Origin: Nautilus pompilius
Lineage: Eukaryota; Mollusca; Cephalopoda; Nautilida; Nautilidae
Assembly (NCBI GenBank): GCA_018389105.1
Contig: JACATO010001218.1
Span: 26,769-90,768, forward strand
Reading direction: 5' to 3'
DNA: 64,000 bases
In this document: positions 50,141-62,462 of the stretch, piece by piece
Layout of the letters: each line of letters opens with the position of its first letter
Position numbering within the stretch: position 1 is the stretch's first letter
Notes under the pieces: model-generated
What the model saw: the letters and a program-made list of their open reading frames with translations, nothing else
The model's database searches: none
Told to the model about the DNA's origin: nothing
Made by a program: the position numbers and the translations under genes

Positions 50141-53100
50141 TTTAGGGAGATCCTAGTACTATTGTACGGTAAATAATGTTGGTGGAGTACACTACATATT
50201 ACTGCATTACTCTGATGCTTGATATTAGTATTTTTGTACCGCTATATTATGTATGGAGATTACAATATTATTGTACGGTATATTATGTTGGTGGAGTATA
50301 GTATATTTCCGTTATATTATGATACTATAGCCAATTATTATTTTTCCCCTTTAATATGGTGGTGGAGCCCAGTTTTATTTTCCCGATATAATATCTTTGG
50401 ATATCCCAGAATTATTGTCCGATATATAATGTTGGGAGTGACAAGTATTATCGCTGCACTGTATTATGTAGGAAGATCCCAATATTATTATACGTCTATA
50501 TTTAGGAGGTGGAGTATATTGTGTATTTCCCCTATATTATTTTACTAGACCACAGTATTATTGTACCTCTAAATTATGGTGATGGAGTACAGTATATATT
50601 ACCGCAATATTATGATATTAGAGCCCAGTGTTATTGTACTGCTGTAATATGTAGGGAGATCCCATTATTATTGTACGGTATTATGGTGGGTGTACTACAG
50701 CATATATTACCTTATTATTAAGATACTAGATCCTAGTATTGTGGTCCCACTATATTATGTATGGAGATCACAATATTATTGTACGGTATATTATTGTGGT
50801 TGAGTACAGTATATATTTCCGTTATATTATGATACTATAGCCAATTATTTTTCCACTTTATTATGGCGGTAGAGCCCAGTTTTATTGTACCGATATATTA
50901 TGTTGGGAGTACCAAGTACTATCACTGCACTATATTGTGTAGGGAGATCCCAGTATTATTATACGTTTATATTTAGGAAGTGGAGTACAATGTATATTTC
51001 CGCTATATTATTTTACTAGACCATAGTATTATTGTACCTCTATATTATGGTGGTGGAGTATAGTATATATTACGCAATATTATGATATTAGAGCCCAGTG
51101 TTATTGTAGTGCTGTAATATGTAGGGAGATCCCATTATTATTGCACGGTATATTATGGCGGTGGAGTACATTATATATCACTGCTATATTATGTAAGGAG
51201 ATCCTATTATTATTGTACGGTATATTATGGTGGTGGAATACATTATATATTACCTCAATATTATGTGGGTGGAGAACAGTATTATTGTACCTCTATATTA
51301 TGTTGGTGTAGTTCAGTATATATTACAGCTATATTATGATAATTGAGCCCAGTATTATTGTATCGCTATATTATGATACTTGAGGCCAGTATTATTGTAC
51401 CGCTATAATATATAAGGAGATCCGAGTATTATTGTACTCTATATTATGTTGGTGAGTACGCTATATATTACCGCTATATTATGGGTGTTGGAGTACAGTA
51501 TATATCATCACTTTATTATGATACTATAGCGCATTATTATTTGCTGCTTTATTATGATGCCAGATCCTATTATTATTGTCCAGCTATATTATGTAGGGAG
51601 ATCCTAGTATTACTGTACGGTATATTATGGTGGTGTAGTGCAGTATATATTGCCGCAATATTATGATACTAGAGCCCAGTTTTATTGTACGCTATATTTT
51701 GTTAGTAGAGCCCAGTATTATTGTTCCGCTATATTATATTTGGAGAGCCCAGTATTATTATAATGCTATAGTATGTTGGGAGAACCCTTTATTATTCTAC
51801 GGCAATATTTTGCTGGTGGAGTACAGTATATATTACCGATATAGTATGTTGGTGGAGCCCAATATTATTGTTCGGCAATATTATGATAATAGATTCCAGT
51901 ATTAATGTAACTCTATGTTCAGTTGGGAGAGTCCAGTATTATTGTCCCGCTATATTATGACACTAAAGCACACTATTATTGTACGGCTATATTATGCTCT
52001 TTGAGTGCAGTATATCTTACCTTTATATTAGGCTCTTTGAGTGCAGTATATCTTACCTTTATATTATGATATTATTGCCAGGTATTATTGTACCGCTATT
52101 TTATGATACTAACGCCCTGTATTATTGTAAAGCTATATTATATCTGTGGAGGATAATATATAGTACCGATTATTATGATGGTAGTGCTCAGTATTATTAT
52201 ACAGCGATATTAGGTTGAAAGAGCCCTTTATTATTGTACTGCTATATGGTGATACAAGAGCCCAGTATTATGGTACCGGTTTATTATGATGGGAGTGTCC
52301 ATTATTATTGTACGGTTATATTATGATGGAAGAGCGCAGTATTATTGTTCCGCTATATTAAGGTGGTGGAGTACAGTATATATTACCGCTCTTCTATGAT
52401 ACTAAATCCCAGTATTATTGTATGGCTATATTATGGTTGTGGAGTACAATATGTATTGCCGCTATATTAAACTATTTGAGTATAGTATATATATAAAACC
52501 GTTATATTATGATACTATAGACTAGTATTATTATACTATTATATTATGAAACTAGTGCCCAGTATTATAGTACCACTATATTATGATATTAAAACCAGTA
52601 TTAGCGTATGGCTATATTAAGGTGGTGGAGGACAGTATATATTACCGGTATTCTATGATACTGTAGCCCAGTTTTATTGTACCGCTATATTATGTCGTTG
52701 CAGGACAGTATATGTTAACGCTATATGATGTTTGAGGAGTCCCGTATTATTGTACGGCTATATTATGGTGTTGGAGTACAATATATATTACCGATATATT
52801 ACGATGCCATAGCTAAGTAATATTGTACCGCTATATTATGTTGGGAGAGCCCATTATTATTGTAAGGCTATATCATGGTGGTTGAGTACAGTATATATTT
52901 CCGTTATACTATGATACTATAGCCCAGTATTATTCTACTGCTATATTACTTTGGGAGATCCAAGTATTATTTTAGGGCTATATTATGCTGTTGTAGTACA
53001 GTATTTATTGCCGTTATATTATGATAATATAGCCCAGTATTATTGTATTGCTATATTATGAAACTTGTGCCCAGTATTATTGTACCGCTATATTATGATA

Positions 53101-54001
53101 TTAAGACCAGTATTTTTCTACGGCTATATCATGGCGATGGAAGACATTACATATTAACGATATACTATGATGGTAGAGCTCAGTATTATTTTACCCCGAT
53201 ATTAGATTGGAAGTGCCCTGTCTTTTTGTACCGCTATATTATGATACAAGAGCCCAGTATTATTCTTCCGCCTTATTATCTAGGTTGATCCCAGTAATAT
53301 TTTACCGCTTTATTATGTAGGGAGATTCCATTATTATTGTACCGCTATATTATGGCGCTGGAGAGGAGTATATATTACCGCTATATTATGTACGGAGATC
53401 TCCGCTTTTTGTACTGGTATATTATGGTGTTGGAGTACTGTATATATTACCGATATATTATTATACCAGAGCCCATTGTTATTGTACGGTATATTATGTT
53501 CAGAGTGCCCTGTATTATTGTACTGCTATATTTTGATGTGAGAAGCAAGTATTATTGTACCACTATATTATGTGGGAGAGCACAGTATTAATGTACGTCT
53601 ATATTATGTTGAAGGATTACTACATATATTACCACTATATTATGTCGGAGTAGAGTATTATTTTATGACTATGTTATGATATTATACCCAAGTATTAATG
53701 TACTGCTATATTATGAAATTAGAACCCAGTATTATTGTACTACTATATTATGATACTAAAGTCCAGTATTATTTTAGGGCTATATTATGGCGGTGGAGGA
53801 CAGTATATATTAGCGGTATATTATGAAGGTTGAGCTCAGTATTATTGTACCGCGATATTCTGCTTGTGGTGCCCCGTATTTTATACGGCAATATTATAAT
53901 ACAAGAGCCTAGTTTTATTTTTCAATTTATTATTTAGGGAGTTTCCATTATTATTGTACGGTTTTATTATGTTTTGAGAGCGCAGTATTATTGTTCAGCT
54001 A
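50141..54001. repeat. Satellite zone D1: mixed 36/37-bp monomers
   Basis: Resembles zone B: 37-mers with GATACTAGAGCCCAGTATTATT alternate with 36-mers carrying GGTGGTGGAGTACAGTATAT, with many indels and point changes. It contains a tandem copy (50,253-50,690 versus 50,761-51,175) of a block of about 470-508 bp. Divergence is high elsewhere. It resumes after the inserted MITE at 54,589. Confidence 0.9.
50253..51175. repeat. Tandem duplication of a ~0.5-kb block
   Basis: Two copies start at 50,253 and 50,761. The offset is 508 bp at the left end and 470 bp near the GAGCCCAGTGTTATTG marker (50,621 versus 51,091), so indels have accumulated. Each copy contains the flank-specific block also present at 22,704-22,843. 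Confidence 0.88.
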
Positions 54002-54003
54002 TA

Positions 54004-54586
54004 CAGTTGTCCCCCGGTATTCGCGGGGGTTACGTTCCTAGAGCACCCGCGAAGAGTGAAAAACCGCGAATATTGGACATGGTCCATAAAAATGCCTATA
54101 AACGTCAAATATAACGTAAAATATAAGTAAATATATAATAATAATTTAATAAAAAATACAACACTCAGAGAAACACTCGAGATAGCTACACGCGGGTAAA
54201 CTGGGATGATGCGGGGCTGCATCTGCCTGAGACAGCGCCTCGTGGGCAGCAGCCAATCAGCAGCGAGGAGAAATGAATAACGCCTCGGATTGGCTACTTT
54301 CAAACCTCCAGCCAATAGCGTTTATTTTATATCGATATTTTGCTGAATTTACGTTAGTATTTATATTACAAAATTAGTAAATTATATTGTTATTAATAAT
54401 TTAGCGTTAAAAAGCGTGAAAAAAAATATATTGCCACGAAAAAAGGCATAAAAAATCCCGGAAGATATTTGCGATTCCGTGAATATGCGGGGATTTCCAC
54501 GAACAATTATTAGTTAGGTTCTAAGGAAAATTCCGCGAATAACCGGGGCCGCGAATGCCGAACCGCGATTACGCGGGGGTCGACTG
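54004..54586. mobile_element. Tigger/pogo-like MITE, 583 bp
   Basis: The ends are imperfect inverted repeats, CAGTTGTCCCCCGGTATTCG on the left and the reverse complement of a right end that reads CAGTCGACCCCCGCGTAATC inward. TA lies on both sides (54,002-54,003 and 54,587-54,588). Removing the element and one TA restores a satellite core followed by TGATACTAGA. The CAGT..CCCC(C/G)G terminus with GCGGGGGTTACGTTCC inside is typical of Tigger/pogo-type non-autonomous elements. There is no transposase. A minus-strand frame of 106 codons (53,995-54,315) has no transposase motifs. Three CCAAT boxes lie in the interior. Confidence 0.88.
54253..54316. promoter_or_regulatory. Three CCAAT boxes inside the MITE
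   Basis: CCAAT occurs at 54,253-54,257 (plus), as ATTGG at 54,289-54,293 (minus) and at 54,312-54,316 (plus). Two have the longer GCCAATCAG or GATTGGCT context preferred by NF-Y. Spacings are 36 and 23 bp. Whether they act is unknown. Confidence 0.4.
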
Positions 54587-56219
54587 TATTGTGATACTAG
54601 ACCCCAGTATTATTATACGGCTATATTATGGTGTTGGAGTTCAGTATATATTACCGCTAATCTATGGTGTGGGAGTTCAGTATATATTACCGATATATTA
54701 CGATGCCAGAGCACAGTATTATAGTACAGCTATATTTTGTAGGAAGAACCCAGTATTATTTTATTGGTATATTATGTTGGTGAGTACACTATTTTTTACC
54801 GTAATACTATGATACTAGAGCCCAGTATTATTCTACTGCTATATTATTTAGGGAGAACCAAGTATTATTTTACCGCTATATTATGCTGGTGGAGTACAGT
54901 ATATCTTACCGTTATATTATGATACTATAGCCCAGTATTATTGTACCGCTATATTATTGCGGTGGAGAACTGTATATATTAACGATATATTATGATGGTA
55001 GAGCTTAGTATTATTTCTACCCGACATTAGGTTGAAAGTGCTATGTATTTTTCTACCGCTATATTGTTTTATTAGATCCCAGTATTATTGTAAGGCTATA
55101 TTAAGGTGGTGAGGTACAGTATATATTACCTCTATTCTTTGAGACTAAAACCCAGTATTATTTTATGGCTATATTATGGTGGTGGAGTACAGTATATATC
55201 ACTGCTATATTATGCTGTTGGAGTACCGTATATGTTACCGGTATATTATGGTACACTAGCCCATTATTATTATACGGCGATATTAGGTTGGGAGAGCCGT
55301 GTATTATTGTACTGCTACATTATGACACTAGACCCCAGTATTATTGTACCGCTTTATTATGTAGGGAGATTCCATTATTATTGTACGGATATATTATCAT
55401 TTGAGTTCCCTGTATTATTGTACTGCTATATTATGGCTGTGGAGGAGAGTATATATTACCGCTATATTATGTAGGGATATCTCCGTTTTTTGTACTGGTA
55501 TATTATGGTGGTGGAGTACAGTATATATTACCGATATATTATGATACTATCGCCCAGTTTTCTTGTTCCGCTATATTATGTAGGAAGAGCCTACTATTAT
55601 TGTTGGACTATATTATGTTGGCAGAGACCAGTATTAGTGTACCGCTATATTTTGGTAATGCTGTACAGTATATAATACCGCTATATTATTATGGTTGAGA
55701 CAAGTATTATTGTACCACGTTATTATGTTGGGAGATTCCAGTATTATTGTACGGTATACTATGGTGGTGGAGTACATTATATATTACCGCTATATTATAA
55801 CACTAAAGCCCAGTATTATTATACTGCTATGTTTTTTTTTTTTTTGGAACAGCTCAGTATTATTGTATCGCAATATAATGTTGGGAGAGACCAGTATTAT
55901 TGTACTGCTATATTATGTATGGAGATTACTGTATTATTGTAAGGCTATACTATTGTGGTTTAGTACAGTATATATTACCGCTATACTATGATACTTGAGC
56001 CCAGTATTATTCTATTGCTATATTATGGTAGTGGAGTACAGTATATATTACCGCTATATTATGATACTATAGACCAGTATTATTGTACCGCTATGCTATT
56101 TTGGGAGAGCCCAGTATTATTGTACTGCTGTATTATCTTGTTGGAGTACAGTGTATATTACCGGTATATTGTTGGGAGATCCAAGTTTTATTGTAGGGGT
56201 ACAGTTTTATTCTTCGGCG

Positions 56220-56850
56220 ATATTATGGTGGTGGAGTACAGTATATGTAACCGCTATTCTATGGTAATGGAGTACAGTATATATTACCGATATATTACGG
56301 TGGAGGAGTACAGTATATATTACCGCTATATCAAGGTGGAGGAGTACAGTATATATTAACGCTATATCAAGGTGGTGGAGTACATTATATATTACCGCTA
56401 AACTATGGTGGTGGAGTACAGTATATATTACCGCTATATCAAGGTGGAGGAGTACAGTATATATTACCGCTAATCTATGGTGGAGGAGTACAGTATATAT
56501 TACCGTTATATCAAGGTGGAGGAGTACAGTATATATTACCGCTAATCTATGTTGGAGGAGTACACTATATATTACCGCTATATCAAGGTGGAGGAGTACA
56601 GTATATATTACCGCTAATCTATGGTGGAGGAGTACAGGATATATTACCGCTTTACTGTTGTGGAGTACACTATATATTACCGATATATCAAGGTGGAGGA
56701 GTACAGTATATATTACCGCTGTATCAAGGTGGAGGAGTACAGTATATATTACCGATATATTATAGTGGAGGAGTACAGTATATATTACCCCTAAACTATG
56801 ATGGAGGAGTGCAGTATATATCACCGGTATATTATGGTGGAGGAGTATAT
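56220..56850. repeat. Local 36-bp / 72-bp homogenised block
   Basis: Units with GGTGGAGGAGTACAGTATAT repeat every 36 bp. CTATATCAAG and CTAATCTATG variants alternate over part of the block to give a 72-bp dimer. The minus strand stays open for 205 codons (56,207-56,824) for this reason. Confidence 0.92.
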
Positions 56851-57127
56851 TATTATTTCTTCGGCCATATTTTGGTGGTGGAGTAGAGTATATATTTATT
56901 AACGCTATATTAATCTGGTGAGAACAGTATATATTACCACTATATTATGATACTAGAGCCCAGTATTATTGTTTCCCTATATTATTTTGGTGTAGTACTA
57001 CATATATTACCGCTATATTACGGGGAAGGAGTACAGTATATATAACCGCTATACTATGTTGGATGAGTTCAGTATATATTTCCGCTATATCAAGGTATGG
57101 AGTACATATATATTACTGCTATACTAT

Positions 57128-57570
57128 GATACTAGAGCCCTGTATTATTGTACCTCTATATTATGATATTAGAGCCCGGTATAATTTTACCGCTATCTTA
57201 TGTAGGGTGATCCCAGTATTATTGTATGACTATGTTATGGTCGTCAATTATAGTATATATATGAACGCTATATGATGGTGGAGGAGTACAATATATATTA
57301 CCGCTATATTAATGATACTAGAGCCCTGTATTATTGTACCTCTATATTGTGATATTAGAGCCCAGTATAATTTTACCGCTATATTATGTAGGGAGATCCC
57401 AGTATTATTGTATGACTATGTTATGGTCGTCAATTATAGTATATATATGAACGCTATATGATGGTGGAGGAGTACAATATATATTACCGCTATATTATGA
57501 TACTAGAGCCCTGTATTATTGCACCTCTATATTGTGATATTAGAGCCCAGTATAATTTTACCGCTATATT
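57128..57570. repeat. 185-bp higher-order repeat, 2.4 copies
   Basis: GATACTAGAGCCCTGTATTA starts at 57,128, 57,314 and 57,499 (186 and 185 bp apart, five monomers). Shared irregular markers are ATGACTATGTTATGGTCGTC and ATATATGAACGCTATATG. Confidence 0.92.
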
Positions 57571-59956
57571 ATGTTGGTAGAGCCCTGTTTTATTGTACCC
57601 TTATATCATGATAGTAAAGCCTCTTATTATTGTACCGCCTTATTATGATACTAAAGCCCAGTATTATTGTGCCGCTATATTATGGCGGTGGACGACAGTA
57701 CATATTACCAATATATTATGGGGGTGAAGTACAGTATACATTTCTGATATATTATGATACTAGGGCCCAGTTTTTTTTATTGTACCTCTATATCATTTTG
57801 GGAGAGCCCAGTATTTTTGTATGGCTATATTATTTTGGTGTAGTACTACATATATTACCGCTATGTTATGGTGGTGAAGAAGTACAGTATATATTACCTT
57901 TCTATTATGATTCTAGAGGCCAATATTATTATACAGATATATTATGTTACTAGAGCCCTGTATTATTGTACCTCTATATCATGTTAAGTGAGCCCAGTAT
58001 TATTGCAACGCTATATTATTTTGGGAGAGCCCATTATGATTGTGTCGCTACATTATGATACTAGATCCCTGTATTATTGTACCTCTGTATTGTGATACTA
58101 GAGCCCAGTATTATTGTATCGCTATATTATTTCTGGAGATCCCATTATTATTGTACGTTATATTATGGTGGGTGAGTACACTATATATTATGATACTAGA
58201 CCCCAGTATTATTGTACCGAAATATTATGGTGGTAGTTCACTTTATTATTGTATAGATATATTATGGTGGTAGACCACAGTATTATTGTACAGATATATT
58301 ATGTTGGAAATGCCCAATATTATTGTACCGCTGTATTATGTTGAGAGAGACCTGCATTATTGTACCGATATATTATGATGGTAGTGCCCGGTATTATTGT
58401 ACCAATAAATTTGGCTCGTAGATCAGAGTTTTATTTACCTATTTATTAGGGTGGTTGATCACAGTATTATTTTGCGGATATATTATGGTGGTAGTTCACT
58501 GTGTTATTGTCCCGCTATATTATGATGGTAGAGCTCAGTGTTATTGTACCTCTTCATTATGGTGGTACTTCACAGTATTATTGTACCACTATATTATGAT
58601 GTTTTTTGAACATATTATTGTACCGCTCTAATATGTTGGTAGAGCACATTGTTATTGTACCAGTATATTATGATGGTAGAGCACAGTATTATTGTACCAC
58701 TATATTATGATGTTAGAGCACAGTATTATTGTACCACTATATATGATGGTAGAGCACAGTATTATTGTACCACTATATTATGGTGGTAGAGGACAGTGCC
58801 TTTGTACCGCTCTATTATGGTGGTAGAACACAGTATTTTTGTAGCACTATATTATGATGGTAGTGCACATTATTATTGTACTGATTTATTATGATTGTTG
58901 AGCACAGTATTATTGTACCTCTATTTTATGGTGGTAGATGAAAGTATATTGTTACTGCTTTATTATTATGGTAGAGCACATTATTGTTGTACCACTATAT
59001 TATGGTGGTAGTGCACTGTATATTTGTACTGCTTTATTATTATGATAGAGCACAGTATTATTGTACCGATATATTATGGTGGTTTATCACAGTATTATTG
59101 TACCGCTCTATTATGATGGTAGAGCTACACTATTGTTGTACCGCTCTATTATGATGGTAGAGCACAGTATTATTGTACCGCTATATTATGATGATGGAGC
59201 ACAGTATTATTGTACCGCTTTATTATGATGGTAGTGCATATTGTTATTGTACGATTATATTATTGTGGTAGAGTACAGTATTATTGTACTGCTCTATTAT
59301 TATGATGGAGCACTGTATTATTGTAACGCTCCATTATGATGGTAGAGCACAGTATTGTTGTACCGCTATATTATGATGCTAATAATATGAATAGTATGAT
59401 TATCATGTTAAGAATTTGATATCTGATAATAAAAACAATCATTAACTCGACTTGTTAGTACAGTTGATTATAAATCATCGTATTTTCCAGAAATTGTTAG
59501 AGCTGTCGTCATTTTTACGTCATCAGTAATTAAATATGGTTATCCACTGACTGCTGGAGATTGAAAATACCTCTCCCTCGAGACATCGTCGCAGCAACGG
59601 GATTTCTACGATGACGATCACAAGGTACTGTGATGTCAGTTCACAATAACAATAAGAATTACTTATAATTCATTTTGATTTATTAATTTTATTATTCGAT
59701 GTGGTTACTTTGAAGACAGACATTACGTACTTTTGAGATGTTTCTAAGTGACATAAAAAGCAGTAGAGTTGTCATCAGTACGCCTTAGTATGGCAGGCAT
59801 AAAGTTATTCTTATTCTGCTTAGCCATACGAGTCGGGGGGGGCAGCATGGGGGATCGGTACAATGACGCGGACCAGAGTTTCCTTTGGCTGTAAAGGGAC
59901 GCAACTCGCGTGGTCACACCTTTCATCCGGTAACAAACTTCACTAGTGAGTGTCCC

Positions 59957-59957
59957 A

Positions 59958-60022
<65 letters not shown>
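59957..60022. repeat. (AAT)n microsatellite
   Basis: Twenty-two pure AAT repeats. The plus-strand reading is poly-Asn and the minus-strand poly-Leu. It is the purest trinucleotide tract in the window, so it may be polymorphic. Confidence 0.98.
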
Positions 60023-60023
<1 letters not shown>

Positions 60024-61622
60024 GTCAATGACATGGTTAGCGAGGATCAGCTGAGCCGTAGCCGTAGTTCTCCGACACCTCAGTGCCGACTGATGTTAAA
60101 TCATATCGATAGTTCGCTGCCAATGGGGGCTTAATAAGACCTGAGGTCACTTCTAACAGAGTAGAGCTCCTCCCATCTCACCTCCAGGCTCACCGTCTCT
60201 TCCCGAGTAATCAGAAGGAATAAAGCTGCAGTTTGGATGCTCTGCTTTATCGCCATAGCTGGACAGAATTTGTCGTCATAAAGTTAACTGAAAATTAGCC
60301 ATGGAACCGCAGCTGGTTTTAAGTAAAACAAATTAAATTTAACAATGTTTGCCTTCCTTTAATAGTTTTTACAATATTAGTTTCTTTTTTTTTAGAAACT
60401 TATCCAATTATCGTTATAGAGTTTGAATCTATTAAAAATAAACCCTCGAATTTAATTTTGCAGTGTAAGTTTTAAAATAAGATATACAAAGCTGTAAGAT
60501 TAATTTTCTTTGTACTATGCAAAAAAGGCTTTCTAGTTTTAAAAATATATTTAATTTCATGACTTTAATTTTTAAATAGTCAAGTAATTACTAGAATGTA
60601 CTAGTTTAAATAAGGAATCAGCGTTTTGATTATTTATGGAATCTACAGTCTATTGGCCGTAATTATTCGGGTTTTGTCTCAATATTAAGTGGAATTTATA
60701 GTATGTTCTACTATTTACGTCATGTAGATACCATGGAGAAATGGCTTTTTGTTGACTAGTAACTGAAGATTTATTTCTGCCCAGTATCGGTCTTAATTAT
60801 TAGTAAGTTTCACCTGGTAAGGACATCGTGGGTATATTATTATCTATATCTCTGGTTTTACTACCACCGTCTACACCCACTTGATGAAATCCGTGATCTG
60901 TCACGATTACAGTGCTACCCATTCATCACATAACTTCTCCCCCGATGTCGACGATTTGTTTTTAATTTATTTTATCTGTTAAAACAGTCAGAAGTTCAAC
61001 AGGTAACGTTGTGCAGCCACAAAGAGGCGCTGATAGCTACACCAAAAGCTCGCGAATCGCAGGACTATTATTGCCAGAAAAATTCCGCGTGATTTTAAAT
61101 GAATTATAATTGTAGATCTGATGACATTGCATAGGATTTCCCCATAATACTGCCAGAAATGTCCAGCCCCAGACACAGATTCTTAAATTCCTGATGAGAT
61201 TTCTCCTTCATCACTCTTTCTCAGTGTGTTTACATTTCATTCTTTAACCAGTCATCGCTCGCCGAATACTACGAACAGATCCATCGTGCTTTTAGGGGCC
61301 CGAACCTAAAATTTCTTTCTTTCTTTCTTTTATTTAAAAAAAGAAAACAAAAAAGGGTTAAACTTCTCTTTGGCGATTTAAATGTTTACGAACTGAGAAA
61401 TCAGAAATCTGAGTAAGTCGAACAGGAAAACAATCTAGGAAGAGAAAACAAAACAACAATGCAGGTGCAAAACGAGCCGTTCAGGTGCCCCTATGTCTTT
61501 TGCCGCGCGGTCGGATTTGGCGATACAGGTTATTTTGTCAGGCGTGATTACAGAGCCCGACCGTTTGTATCGCGGTTCATCCCGACGATCATCGCGCACC
61601 TGTTATGGAGTTGGGTGTATCG

Positions 61623-61655
<33 letters not shown>

Positions 61656-61656
61656 T
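61623..61656. repeat. (GA)n microsatellite
   Basis: About 34 bp of GA repeats with one GGA slip. Confidence 0.95.
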
Positions 61657-62446
61657 AGAGCGAAGAACACACAAACAGTCTGTAATCAGTTGTTACATTT
61701 TTCTTTTGTTTTGTAAACTTATGTGAATCCCGAAAACAGTTTGCGCCGAAGTCCCAGAGCCCCGACGGCAGCAACTCCTTTCCTGTATTCGGTCCGGGAT
61801 CGTGGCCCCAGTCTGGGCTCCCGACAACTACTCTCGAGGTTCGCTCCATGCTGCTTCTTGTTCGCCGTCATCACTACCATAGTTTCGCTTTGTTTTTGAG
61901 GGCCTAAAACTCCGTGTAAAACCGCGGAGAGAGGAGGTGGGGGAGAGAAAAGCTCGAATTGGTATTTATTTCTAAAAATAAAGGTCTAAAAAGGGATGGG
62001 TGTCTGGCTTCTGATTTTAGACACTATTTATGGTAACGGTATGACTCAACAAGTCGAGGAACTGCGCTGTTAGTCGACCGAGCGGAAACTTTGTTTGGTG
62101 GTGTGCGTAGAGCCGCAGACATATAACGCAGGTAAACAAATTGCCCATTTCCCCAAAGAGCAAGAAGTCGGATATCTAATTAATTATATTTAATGCCCCA
62201 CGTCGAGACTGTTGCCGGCCGGAGTGGTGATCATTATCTTAGAAGCCTGTCCCTGCGCTTGGGTTAGTAAAGGGGAGATGCTGCAAAACCTCGGTAAGCG
62301 GCTAAAGAACGAAATACAGCTCGAGTACATCTAGATAATTAATCAATCTATAAAGTGAAAAACAAACATTTATTACTGGTTCTTTGTTGTTTTTTAAACT
62401 AAGTAAAATAAGGTTGTGTAAATGAGCGGCCACGTTTTGATAGGTT

Positions 62447-62462
62447 ACAATGATATGCAAAT
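62447..62462 (+). promoter_or_regulatory. SOX-like and POU octamer motif pair
   Basis: ACAATG (62,447-62,452, a SOX-type core read on the minus strand) lies two bases before a perfect POU octamer ATGCAAAT (62,455-62,462). In the well-known SOX2/OCT4 composite the SOX half is in the opposite orientation, so this is only a related arrangement. The surroundings are AT-rich. Confidence 0.25.

Larger units (their letters stand above)
19052..59380. repeat. 40-kb satellite array, 36-37-bp monomers
   Basis: A continuous head-to-tail array with all monomers in the same orientation, interrupted only by two transposons. The most constant part of the monomer is ACCGCTATATTAT. The rest varies and defines zones: 37-bp units (exemplar 19,231-19,267) at the ends, and 36-bp units (exemplar 37,891-37,926) in the centre. 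Length divided by period gives roughly 1,050-1,100 copies. Local blocks differ in age: some neighbouring copies are identical over hundreds of bases, others diverge strongly. Edge monomers are degraded on both sides, as expected when turnover is concentrated inside an array. I recognise no named satellite family, and no centromere-protein B box is apparent. Open frames within it are consequences of the period. Confidence 0.97.
54589..59380. repeat. Satellite zone D2: mixed units, ending in 37-mers
   Basis: After the MITE the mixed 36/37-bp pattern continues. A locally uniform 36-mer block lies at 56,220-56,850 and a 185-bp higher-order repeat at 57,128-57,570. From about 58,430 units revert to the 37-bp kind with GATGGTAGAGCACAGTATTATTG-like sequence, echoing zone A at the other end. 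The last recognisable unit ends near 59,380. Confidence 0.9.
59381..62446. other. Unique DNA with microsatellites
   Basis: No gene is recognised. It includes an (AAT)n tract at 59,957-60,022, a (TTTC)n run at 61,314-61,332, a (GA)n run at 61,623-61,656 and a CpG-richer stretch at about 61,440-62,240. Short frames at 61,459-61,849 on both strands overlap the (GA)n tract and each other and carry no known domain. Confidence 0.55.

Noticed and set aside
53995-54315. Minus-strand 106-codon frame in the MITE as a transposase remnant
   Set aside because: No helix-turn-helix or acidic catalytic motif is visible, and it reads out through the terminal repeat into satellite.
19052-59380. CRISPR array, because the period is 36-37 bp
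   Set aside because: There are no unique spacers: the repeats are directly adjacent and diverge gradually. There are no cas genes and the context is eukaryotic.
19052-59380. Centromeric satellite with a CENP-B box
   Set aside because: The conserved core does not resemble the CENP-B box consensus, and CpG-containing unique DNA lies immediately outside. A centromere role has no direct support here.
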